DNA from: CAUPWF01 sp964369425
GTDB taxonomy: Bacteria > Bacillota > Clostridia > Lachnospirales > Lachnospiraceae
Length of the DNA stretch: 64,000 bases
Assembly (NCBI GenBank): GCA_964369425.1
Contig: CAYJGW010000004.1
Coordinates: 1 to 64,000 of the forward strand
Direction: 5' to 3'
Position numbers and translations under genes: made by a program. Numbering within the stretch: the first letter of the stretch is position 1; each line of letters opens with the position of its first letter. Shown piece by piece: positions 52,072 to 59,320 of this stretch. The notes under the pieces were generated by a model. The model was given only the letters and a program-made list of their open reading frames with translations, had not been told where the DNA came from and did not search any database.

Positions 52072-53700
52072 CTACTCAATTCCTACTACATAGTAATAGA
52101 TTGGTTGTCCACCTAATTGAACATCTACATCGACATCAGGATATAGTGATTCTATTTCTTCACCCAAAGCAGTTGCATCCGTCTCTGAAACTTCGCCACC
52201 GTAGTAAATAGAAATCAACTCTGAATCTTCATCCACCAGCAGACGGATTAATTCTTTTGTAACTTCTTTAATGTCTGTTCCTACGTTTAAAATCCCTTTA
52301 TCTGAAATCCCTATAATATCACCTTCTGTAATCTCTTTGTCATTGAAGGTTGTATTTCTCACTGCGTAGGTTATTTGACCTGTCTTTACTTGTGCGATTG
52401 CCTCATTCAGTGTAGTTTCGTTATCAGTAGCACTGTCTTCAAGGGAAACACTTATCATTGCTGTAATTCCTTGTGGAACAGTCTTTGTTGGAATTACAAT
52501 AATCTCTTTATCTTCAACTAAGTCTTTTGCCTGATTTGCAGTCAAGATAATATTACTATTATTTGGTAAGATAAAAACCGTATCAGCGTGTACATTTGCA
52601 ATAGCTTCTAACATATCTTCTGTGCTTGGGTTCATAGTCTGACCGCCTTCAATCACATGATCCACACCCAAATCTTTAAAAATAGAATTCATTCCATCAC
52701 CAATAGAAACCGCAACAAAGCCAATAGGTTTCTTTTCTATAGCTATCGTATTGTTTTTCTTCATACACTCTTCATGCTCTTCACGCATATTATCGATTTT
52801 GATAGATGTCAGTCCACCATACTCTAGTGCTTTTTGTAATGCATTTCCTGGGTTATTGGTATGGACATGAATTTTTACCATATCATCATCTGCAACACAC
52901 ACGATGGAATCACCAATTGATTCTAGAAAGTTTTTCATATGATTCTCATCTTTTTCACCAAAAGATTTTTGAGTCATAATGATAAATTCTGTGCAATAAC
53001 CAAACTTTATGTCTTCTTCCGATACAACCGGTGCATCTTTAATAACTGATTTCACCGTCATTACTGGTGTAAGTTCAATCTCTTTCCCTAAGAATGCATC
53101 GTACGCACCCTTTAGTATCTCTAACAGCCCTTGACCACCTGAATCTACAACACCTGCTTCTTTTAGAACAGGAAGCATTTCGGGAGTCTGTGAAAGCACC
53201 TCTTCAGCATATGCTACTACTTGTGCGAAAAAATCTTCAAAACATGTTGCTGTTTCAGCTATCTCTAAACCTTTTTCAGCAATCCCTCTCGCAACAGTAA
53301 GAATTGTACCTTCCTTTGGCTTCATTACCGCTTTATATGCTGTTTCTTTTGCTTTTTCAAATGCTTTTGCACAAGTGATAATATCAATTTCTTCATGTGC
53401 TTTTACCACATTAGTAAAGCCACGAAGTAATTGGGAAAGGATAACACCTGAATTTCCCCTTGCACCACGAAGTGATCCTGTAGAGATTGCCTTTGCAATT
53501 CCTTCCATCGTGATAGGTTCCACATTGGATACTTCTTTTGCAGCAGCCATAATGGTTAGCGACATATTTGTTCCTGTATCTCCATCTGGAACTGGAAATA
53601 CATTCAAGTCATTGATATATTCTTTTTTACTCTCTATTACTGATGCCCCAGCAAGGAACATCTTCTTCAACATCTGTGCATTAATCGTTGTTACTGACAC
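52072..53700 (-). CDS. fakA: DAK2-domain fatty acid kinase FakA/YloV
   Basis: FakA phosphorylates fatty acids bound to FakB carrier proteins. The 542-residue product has the N-terminal DAK2 kinase domain (NDLNVFPVPDGDTGTNMSLT, about 30-49, then GSLRGARGNSGVILSQLLRGF) and C-terminal FakA-type regions ending in GGQPIYYYVVGIE. A GTG start 8 bp after AAGGAGG is chosen over an in-frame start seven codons upstream that overlaps the Asp23 gene. The Asp23-fakA-recG order is typical. Confidence 0.93.
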   Translation of the reverse strand: MSVTTINAQMLKKMFLAGASVIESKKEYINDLNVFPVPDGDTGTNMSLTIMAAAKEVSNVEPITMEGIAKAISTGSLRGARGNSGVILSQLLRGFTNVVKAHEEIDIITCAKAFEKAKETAYKAVMKPKEGTILTVARGIAEKGLEIAETATCFEDFFAQVVAYAEEVLSQTPEMLPVLKEAGVVDSGGQGLLEILKGAYDAFLGKEIELTPVMTVKSVIKDAPVVSEEDIKFGYCTEFIIMTQKSFGEKDENHMKNFLESIGDSIVCVADDDMVKIHVHTNNPGNALQKALEYGGLTSIKIDNMREEHEECMKKNNTIAIEKKPIGFVAVSIGDGMNSIFKDLGVDHVIEGGQTMNPSTEDMLEAIANVHADTVFILPNNSNIILTANQAKDLVEDKEIIVIPTKTVPQGITAMISVSLEDSATDNETTLNEAIAQVKTGQITYAVRNTTFNDKEITEGDIIGISDKGILNVGTDIKEVTKELIRLLVDEDSELISIYYGGEVSETDATALGEEIESLYPDVDVDVQLGGQPIYYYVVGIE

Positions 53701-53713
53701 CTCTATATCCTCC

Positions 53714-54076
53714 TTAATCAATCACACGTACACCTTCAACAAAGACATTAATCTTGTCAATCGGCATTCCTGTAAATTCTTCAACTTTGTATTTAACATT
53801 AGAAATCAGGTTATCCGTAACTGTACTAATATTTACACCATATGAGACAATCACATGAAATTCTAAGCTGATTTTGTTATCATCTGACACCTTTACGTTA
53901 ATCCCATGCTTTAGACGGTCTTTTTTTAATAAGTGAACCAATCCATCCTTTACATTCACAGCACACATTCCTACAATACCAAAACTTTCTACTGCCACTG
54001 TTCCCGCATATTTTCCAATTACATCCGGACTAATTGTAACAACACCAAACTCTGTAGTTAAACTTCCTTTCATCAA
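53714..54076 (-). CDS. Asp23/Gls24 family protein YloU
   Basis: This 120-residue Asp23/Gls24 envelope stress protein has GVVTISPDVIGKYAGTVAVESFGIVGM at the start, and LEFHVIVSYGVNISTVTDNLISNVKYKVEEFTGM and VNVFVEGVRV-like C-terminal sequence. Such proteins are thought to act at the membrane; YloU always precedes fakA in Firmicutes. It is divergent from rpmB. Confidence 0.93.
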   Translation of the reverse strand: MMKGSLTTEFGVVTISPDVIGKYAGTVAVESFGIVGMCAVNVKDGLVHLLKKDRLKHGINVKVSDDNKISLEFHVIVSYGVNISTVTDNLISNVKYKVEEFTGMPIDKINVFVEGVRVID

Positions 54077-54203
54077 AATCCCTCCATCTCTATTTATTCT
54101 TTATAATTCGTTTCAAGCATATGTATTATACTCTTTTTTTCTTGACATTACAACTGCTGGCGTGTAAAATATAAAAATATTGAATAATAATTAAAAGAAG
54201 CAC

Positions 54204-54232
54204 TTGCAAATGTATAAGGTTTCTGATATTAT
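54204..54232 (+). promoter_or_regulatory. Promoter of rpmB
   Basis: TTGCAA (54204-54209) and TATTAT (54227-54232) are 17 bp apart, 54 bp before the L28 start. Confidence 0.75.
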
Positions 54233-54286
54233 AAGATATGTTGTGAGTCTAAACAAGACTATTTAAGAGCGTTAGGAGGTGCAGTC

Positions 54287-54472
54287 ATGGCTAAATGTGC
54301 TATTTGTGAAAAGGGTGCTCACTTCGGGAACAGTGTAAGTCACTCTCATAGAAAAACACCAAAGATGTGGAAATCAAATGTGAAGTCTGTTAAAGTTAAA
54401 ACTGTTGGCGGAACTAAGAAGATGTACGTATGTACTTCATGCTTAAAATCAGCAAGAGTTGAAAGAGCATAA
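54287..54472 (+). CDS. rpmB: Ribosomal protein L28, zinc-ligand form
   Basis: L28 is a small 50S protein. The 61-residue product keeps two CxxC pairs (KCAICEKG and VCTSCLKS), the zinc-binding form as opposed to cysteine-free paralogues used under zinc shortage. NSVSHSHRKTPKMWKSN is the family signature. The ribosome site is TAGGAGGTG 7 bp before the ATG. It is a single-gene unit with clear promoter and terminator. Confidence 0.97.
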   Translation: MAKCAICEKGAHFGNSVSHSHRKTPKMWKSNVKSVKVKTVGGTKKMYVCTSCLKSARVERA

Positions 54473-54488
54473 ATTCACGTAAAAAAAG

Positions 54489-54514
54489 CAGTCAGCGTAG
54501 CTGGCTGTTTTTTT
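54489..54514 (+). terminator. Terminator of rpmB
   Basis: An 8-bp stem CAGTCAGC/GCTGGCTG (one G-T pair) with a 3-base loop is followed by seven T (54508-54514). Confidence 0.92.
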
Positions 54515-54537
54515 ATATAATTAGGGGAACTATATTG

Positions 54538-54678
54538 TCAATTACAACAAAATAATAAATAACTAATTATTAATGATAAAAGAATTATCATTACCGAAAC
54601 AAAAGAACTGGTGATTAATACACCGATAATGATACCTAGAGCCAAAAAAAATGTAGCAAATCCAATCACTCGTCTCAT
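54538..54678 (-). CDS. Possible small membrane protein, 46 residues
   Basis: On the minus strand an ATG at 54676-54678 opens a frame to a TGA at 54538-54540. The product has an RR-containing start and two hydrophobic stretches (VIGFATFFLALGIIIGVLI and VSVMIILLSLIISYLLF). It ends in CCN. I do not recognise it. The ATG comes right after the T-run of the gerW terminator, and the only ribosome-site candidate, GGTGG, lies in that hairpin. It fills the otherwise empty 230-bp gap between rpmB and gerW. Whether it is expressed is uncertain. Confidence 0.45.
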   Translation of the reverse strand: MRRVIGFATFFLALGIIIGVLITSSFVSVMIILLSLIISYLLFCCN

Positions 54679-54721
54679 AAAAAACCACCATACAATACAT
54701 TTATCATATTATATGGTGGTT
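54679..54721 (-). terminator. Terminator of the gerW operon
   Basis: On the minus strand a 10-bp stem AACCACCATA/TATGGTGGTT (54721-54712 with 54692-54683) is followed by six T. It lies 24 bp past the gerW stop. Confidence 0.85.
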
Positions 54722-54745
54722 CTTCCTACTATATGTCACATTATC

Positions 54746-55132
54746 TTATTTATCCGCATCATCTAAAATTTCATTCAAATCCGCTTCTGTAAGTTTTTCA
54801 TCCTTTTTCGTAACTCGATCGATTAAATCTGGAACCATATCCAAAATTTTAGTAATAGTATCTTGATTTTTAACATTAACCAATCTAGTATTTCCATTTT
54901 GTATCACTAAAACTGCACTTGGTGTCATCTTGCCACCAAGACCACCCGCTTCTTTTTCATTTTCTTTTTTATTAAAAGCACCTGCTCCTACAGCAAACGA
55001 AACATCTACAAGTGGTAGAATAATTGTATCTCCGATATGAATTGCCTCACCGACTACTGTTTTCGATGATATCACACCATTCATTCCGTTAAACAATGAT
55101 TCTACTGTTCCTTTAAAACTATTATCTGACAT
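54746..55132 (-). CDS. ytfJ: GerW family sporulation protein (YtfJ)
   Basis: GerW/YtfJ is needed for normal spore germination in B. subtilis. The 128-residue product has TVESLFNGMNGVISSKTVVGEAIHIGDTIILPLVDVSFAVGAG, then GGLGGKMTPSAVLVIQNGNTRLVNVKNQDTITKILDMVPDLIDRV, the family core. It follows the DUF2953 gene by 23 bp, the standard pair in clostridia. Confidence 0.93.
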   Translation of the reverse strand: MSDNSFKGTVESLFNGMNGVISSKTVVGEAIHIGDTIILPLVDVSFAVGAGAFNKKENEKEAGGLGGKMTPSAVLVIQNGNTRLVNVKNQDTITKILDMVPDLIDRVTKKDEKLTEADLNEILDDADK

Positions 55133-55155
55133 TTATTCTTCCTCCTCTTCTATCC

Positions 55156-56058
55156 TTATCGCAAATTACGTAAATCACTAATTGTTTTTTTTACATTGGG
55201 TTCTCTTAATACTTTCATTAGGTAAAAGGCTATGAGATAAATGCGTAATCTACCTTTGACAATAGCTTCTCCTTTAAAAACACTGTTTTCAAAATCAGGA
55301 ACAACGCTAATAAAAGCACCATATAAAGGTAGCATAAAGCCACAGATTGCCAACACCAATCCTGTATAATACGGATCTGTAAACCCATATGTGATATCTA
55401 TCTCAGCTTTTTTAGGCTTGCACTTTCTAGACAACTCATACGTCTCTATGCGAAGCCAATGAAATGCTCTTTTGTGTGTATCATTATCGATAAATGCAAC
55501 AATTTCATTCTTTTTTACAAGACCTTTTTTTATTTTAGCACAAAATTCTTTTTTTGTGTATTGTAACTTGACAATTATTTTTTTAATACGATTTTTTAAA
55601 GAACGCTTTCTTTTCTTTTGTTTCCCATTTTCTTTTTCGGTTTTTGTTGCTGATTTCACTTGAGCATCTTGTTTAATCGTAGTATCCAGTTTCACTTCAT
55701 TGTCTGGTTTCGCTGTATTGTCTAGTTTCGCTTCGTTATCTAATTTAGGTTGTTTGAGTTTTCTTTTTCTTTGCTTTTTCTTTTTTTTAATAGTTTGATT
55801 TGACATTTTAAACCATCCAACTCGAACATACCAAATAAGTTGGCTGTTTTTATAGTTTAAATATCCATATACAATTCTACCAAACCATGAAAATTCGCCA
55901 TCTGCACTAATTGAATCAAAGGAAGCTGCTCCTTTTCCTTCGATTTTGTACTTAATCGGAACAAATAGTACACTCGCAATCATTGCGAAAAGAAGTAATA
56001 GTATTCCCAATAATACGATTCCAATAATCTGCAATACTAAAATAATGATATCTAACAT
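55156..56058 (-). CDS. DUF2953 domain membrane protein
   Basis: This 300-residue protein has one N-terminal membrane helix (about 3-30). A DUF2953 region (about 32-85, VPIKYKIEGKGAA...GEFSWFGRIVYGYL) follows, then a lysine-rich linker with repeated KLDN/KPDN/KLDT units (about 100-165). The conserved C-terminal part contains ITYGFTDPYYTGLVLAICGFMLPLYGA. Function is unknown; it accompanies gerW in spore-formers. The start used is the ATG 7 bp after TGGAG; a longer frame overlaps the upstream gene. Confidence 0.87.
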   Translation of the reverse strand: MLDIIILVLQIIGIVLLGILLLLFAMIASVLFVPIKYKIEGKGAASFDSISADGEFSWFGRIVYGYLNYKNSQLIWYVRVGWFKMSNQTIKKKKKQRKRKLKQPKLDNEAKLDNTAKPDNEVKLDTTIKQDAQVKSATKTEKENGKQKKRKRSLKNRIKKIIVKLQYTKKEFCAKIKKGLVKKNEIVAFIDNDTHKRAFHWLRIETYELSRKCKPKKAEIDITYGFTDPYYTGLVLAICGFMLPLYGAFISVVPDFENSVFKGEAIVKGRLRIYLIAFYLMKVLREPNVKKTISDLRNLR

Positions 56059-56381
56059 AGACGCTCCATCTCTTGTTGTATGTAGTTTCGTATATTTCCA
56101 GTTCCAGTTTTCTGGTAAGTATCTAGCACAATCGTTTTGATTAGCTTCATTGTCTCTGCCCTTCCAAAACCAACCCCAATGATTGTGCATTTATTTAAGT
56201 CTATTAAATCTTGTTGCAATAATCCTGTATTATAAATATCTAATTGCTCTTGAGGATTATTGGAAAGTACAATCATGTAAATGTCTAATAGTTTCGCACT
56301 TCTTCTTCTGATGCGCCTTATAATCTTCTTTTCTTTCCCTTTTAAACATTCCGAAACGTACAATTTTTTATATACTCTCAT
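56052..56381 (-). CDS. Hypothetical basic protein upstream of the DUF2953 gene
   Basis: I do not recognise this 109-residue protein. The N-terminal 45 residues are very basic (KGKEKKIIRRIRRRSAKLLD) and the rest is mixed alpha/beta (KCTIIGVGFGRAETMKLIKTIVLDTYQKTG). It overlaps the DUF2953 start by 7 bp and lies 14 bp after the PBP gene, so it is probably cotranscribed and translationally coupled. No signal peptide or membrane span is seen. Confidence 0.68.
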   Translation of the reverse strand: MRVYKKLYVSECLKGKEKKIIRRIRRRSAKLLDIYMIVLSNNPQEQLDIYNTGLLQQDLIDLNKCTIIGVGFGRAETMKLIKTIVLDTYQKTGTGNIRNYIQQEMERLC

Positions 56382-56395
56382 GTTTTTCCATCCTT

Positions 56396-58012
56396 TTATT
56401 GGTGATAATACGCGTCCATCACTTCCTTTGCTACCGTAGTAGCTCTCAAACCACCATCAGATTGTTCAACAACAACACTTACTACAATATCAGGGTTTTC
56501 AATATTTGTAAATCCCACAAACCAAGAATGGCTTTCCGACTTATTGCTACTATACTCTGCTGTTCCAGTCTTTCCTGCCACCGAATATGCACTTGTGCTT
56601 AAATTAGTTGCTGTTCCACTGGTTACAACACTTTGCATATAACCAGTTAAAACAGAAGCTTCTTCTGGTGTCATTAACGTTGCATAAGATTTCGGATTTG
56701 TTTTTTTGACTTCGGAACCAGTATAATTCGTAATTGAATCAACTAAATATGGTTCCATTAGTCTACCACCGTTTGCTATAGCTGCTCCAATAAGTGCCAT
56801 TTGGTAAGGATTTGTCAACGTGTCACCTTGACCGATTGCTGTCATCATAACTTCAGCACTAGATGATGTTTTTTCTAGCGCGAATTCGCTTTGGACAGTT
56901 GGAAGAGGCGATGGTAAAGTTGTATCAAACAATAAATCCTTCGTAGTTCGCCTATACTTATCAATATCTAGCGATAAACCAATATCTGCAAATGCCGAAT
57001 TACAAGAGTTTGCAAATGCTTGATCTAATGTTTGCGTTCCATGGGCAGTACCATCAAAACATTGAATAGTTGTTCCATCTGTAGTAATAGAACCATTACA
57101 TGTGTACGTGTAGCTTTCGAAAGCTGGGTTTTCTCTAATATAATCCAATGTAGTCAAAATCTTGAATACCGATCCAGGTGCGTATAATCCTTGTGTTGCA
57201 CGATTCAAAAGAATACTTTCTGTATTTGCTGTAAGGGAGTCCCAATTTTCATTCACGGTATTAGGGTCAAAAGCAGGTTTGGAAACCATGGCTAGAATTT
57301 TACCTGTACTTGATTCCATCACAACAACTGCTCCATTATAGCTTCCTAACGCATTGAAGGCTGTTGTCTGTAATGTTGCATCTAAGGTGGTTACTAAGGT
57401 ATCTCCCATATTTTTTTCATCTCTAAATTCATTATAAATCTGCTCCATAAAGAAGGCATTAGAGGTAAGTAAATCAAAATTTTCACTGAGTTCTAATCCG
57501 CTCTTTCCGTTTGTATCGTATCCGATTACATGAGCAAATGCATCTCCATAAGGATAATCTCTATACTCTGAACCATCCTCTGTTTGAACAGTTTTAGCTA
57601 ATACATTATTCTCAGCATCTACAATATTTCCCCGTACTACATTGTCTGCAAAGGAGTTTTGTCTCAGATTATAAGGACTATTTATAATCTCTTGACTTTC
57701 AAAGGCTGTAAAATATATGATATACCCCATCATACCTAGGAATAATCCTACAAATGCATAGGTTATACGCGCAAATTCTTTATTTGTTTTATTATTTTTT
57801 TTCTTATCTTTTTTATTATTGCGTTTAGTCTTTTTTTGTCTTGACTGATCTTCTCTTTGGTGTAGTTCCTCTAGAAGTTCCTCGTCTAATGTCACCTCGT
57901 GCTGTTGTATCTGCTCTTTTTTTCGAAGTTGCCCTTCTCTCAGTAGCTTCTGTCTCTTTAATTCTCGCTCTTTGTAGCTGCTCTCTTTTTCTTTCAATAT
58001 CATCTTCCTCAT
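56396..58012 (-). CDS. Class B penicillin-binding protein (PbpA/PBP2-like transpeptidase)
   Basis: This transpeptidase cross-links peptidoglycan. A charged cytoplasmic tail (residues 1-79, very Lys-rich) precedes one membrane helix (about 82-104). The catalytic domain has the serine in APGSVFKILT (about 280), SCNSAF and KTGTAEYS. The frame is open far into the preceding ftsW gene and offers only non-ideal starts: ATGs at 58012 and 58003, with a GTG further in. No start lies after the ftsW stop, so the two genes must overlap. It pairs with the SEDS protein upstream. Confidence 0.9.
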   Translation of the reverse strand: MRKMILKEKESSYKERELKRQKLLREGQLRKKEQIQQHEVTLDEELLEELHQREDQSRQKKTKRNNKKDKKKNNKTNKEFARITYAFVGLFLGMMGYIIYFTAFESQEIINSPYNLRQNSFADNVVRGNIVDAENNVLAKTVQTEDGSEYRDYPYGDAFAHVIGYDTNGKSGLELSENFDLLTSNAFFMEQIYNEFRDEKNMGDTLVTTLDATLQTTAFNALGSYNGAVVVMESSTGKILAMVSKPAFDPNTVNENWDSLTANTESILLNRATQGLYAPGSVFKILTTLDYIRENPAFESYTYTCNGSITTDGTTIQCFDGTAHGTQTLDQAFANSCNSAFADIGLSLDIDKYRRTTKDLLFDTTLPSPLPTVQSEFALEKTSSSAEVMMTAIGQGDTLTNPYQMALIGAAIANGGRLMEPYLVDSITNYTGSEVKKTNPKSYATLMTPEEASVLTGYMQSVVTSGTATNLSTSAYSVAGKTGTAEYSSNKSESHSWFVGFTNIENPDIVVSVVVEQSDGGLRATTVAKEVMDAYYHQ

Positions 58013-59312
58013 CTTCTCTTAAAATATATAAACCTTGAATGATTGCGAACATAATAGCGGTGCTGAGCAATGAACTTCCTCCATAGCTGACAAAAGGTAA
58101 CGTAACCCCTGTTAATGGAATGAATTTTGTCACTCCACCAATTGTAAGAAACACTTGAAAAATATAACAAGTTCCAAGACCTAAGGCTACCAGTTTGTAA
58201 AATCGATTCCGAAGTTGCATTGCAATATTTAAAAACATGATGTAACAACTTACACAGATTAGGATTACGCCTAATGCAAAAATCATTCCTAACTCTTCTG
58301 CAATTGCTGAAAAGATAAAATCTTCATCTGCCACAGGAATCGTATCTGGTGATCCTTGAAATAATCCTAGTCCTGAAAATCCTCCTGTACCAATTGCAAA
58401 GAGTGATTGGGCAATTTGATAGCCACCAGTATCATATACCGCAAATGGGTCTTGCCATACAGCCACACGAACCTTTACATGGGAAAATAAATAATATGCT
58501 ATTACTGCCGCTATTGAACCTGCACCAATCCCAGCTAACATATAGCCGATATTCTTTGTAGCTACATAGAGCATAACTAGATACACTACAAATAGAATGA
58601 CAGCTGCTCCCAAATCTGTGGATACGACTAGCACCAAAACATGTAATGCAGCTAAAATAGTAGTTACAACTACACTTTTGAAATCAGTTGCATGATAGAG
58701 TCGTAACGCAACAAAAAACACAAACACAATCTTAACAAGCTCTGATGGCTGTATACTAACACCTGCAATCGTGATTGCAAGTCTTGCACCATAAGTTGTC
58801 TGCCCTAGTACCGCAACACCTGCAAGTGCAAGTAGTCCAATGCCACCATAAATATAAACCATTTTCGGTGCCATCAAAAACTTTACTCTTCGAATAATCA
58901 CAGGTACCACTAATGCTAAAACTAGAGAACCACATACTAATACAAACTGACGAATTGCTTTGTCAAAATCCAATCGACTAATCATAATTAACCCAATTCC
59001 TATCAGCATACACATATTGTTTAAGACTAATCTAGAAGCATCTGGGTAAGTGACTTTATATAAGATACTCACTGTAATAATCAAGACAGTTTGAGCAACA
59101 AATAATATACCATATCGAATATCGGTAGTCTGTAAAAACATAACCATATAAGCGATAAATTGAAGAAGCAACATTATGAGAAATTGTCGCCTTAATATTT
59201 TGTTTTTATCCTCTACTTCTTCGTATCCAAAGATACTAAAACATTCAAATGTATATATAGACATCAATAGTATTAACACATACTTTGAAATCACACTAAT
59301 AATTGTAACCAA
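57825..59312 (-). CDS. FtsW/RodA/SpoVE family SEDS protein with charged tail
   Basis: This 495-residue lipid II polymerase of the SEDS family has about ten membrane helices and the motifs GVSIQPSELVKIVFVFF (about 183-199), VPVADEDFIFSAIAEELG and TGVTLPFVSYGGSSLL (about 407). The last 65 residues form a cytoplasmic Arg/Lys/Thr-rich tail (from about 430). The best start is a TTG 7 bp after GGTAGG. It overlaps the downstream PBP gene in another frame and forms with it a SEDS/class B PBP pair. The second SEDS gene of the window is at 938-2050. Confidence 0.92.
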   Translation of the reverse strand: MVTIISVISKYVLILLMSIYTFECFSIFGYEEVEDKNKILRRQFLIMLLLQFIAYMVMFLQTTDIRYGILFVAQTVLIITVSILYKVTYPDASRLVLNNMCMLIGIGLIMISRLDFDKAIRQFVLVCGSLVLALVVPVIIRRVKFLMAPKMVYIYGGIGLLALAGVAVLGQTTYGARLAITIAGVSIQPSELVKIVFVFFVALRLYHATDFKSVVVTTILAALHVLVLVVSTDLGAAVILFVVYLVMLYVATKNIGYMLAGIGAGSIAAVIAYYLFSHVKVRVAVWQDPFAVYDTGGYQIAQSLFAIGTGGFSGLGLFQGSPDTIPVADEDFIFSAIAEELGMIFALGVILICVSCYIMFLNIAMQLRNRFYKLVALGLGTCYIFQVFLTIGGVTKFIPLTGVTLPFVSYGGSSLLSTAIMFAIIQGLYILREDEEDDIERKREQLQRARIKETEATERRATSKKRADTTARGDIRRGTSRGTTPKRRSVKTKKD

Positions 59313-59320
59313 ATCATCAC

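Noticed and set aside
53375..53845. 156-codon plus-strand ORF opposite fakA
   Set aside because: Crosses the fakA/Asp23 boundary in antisense and resembles no protein family.
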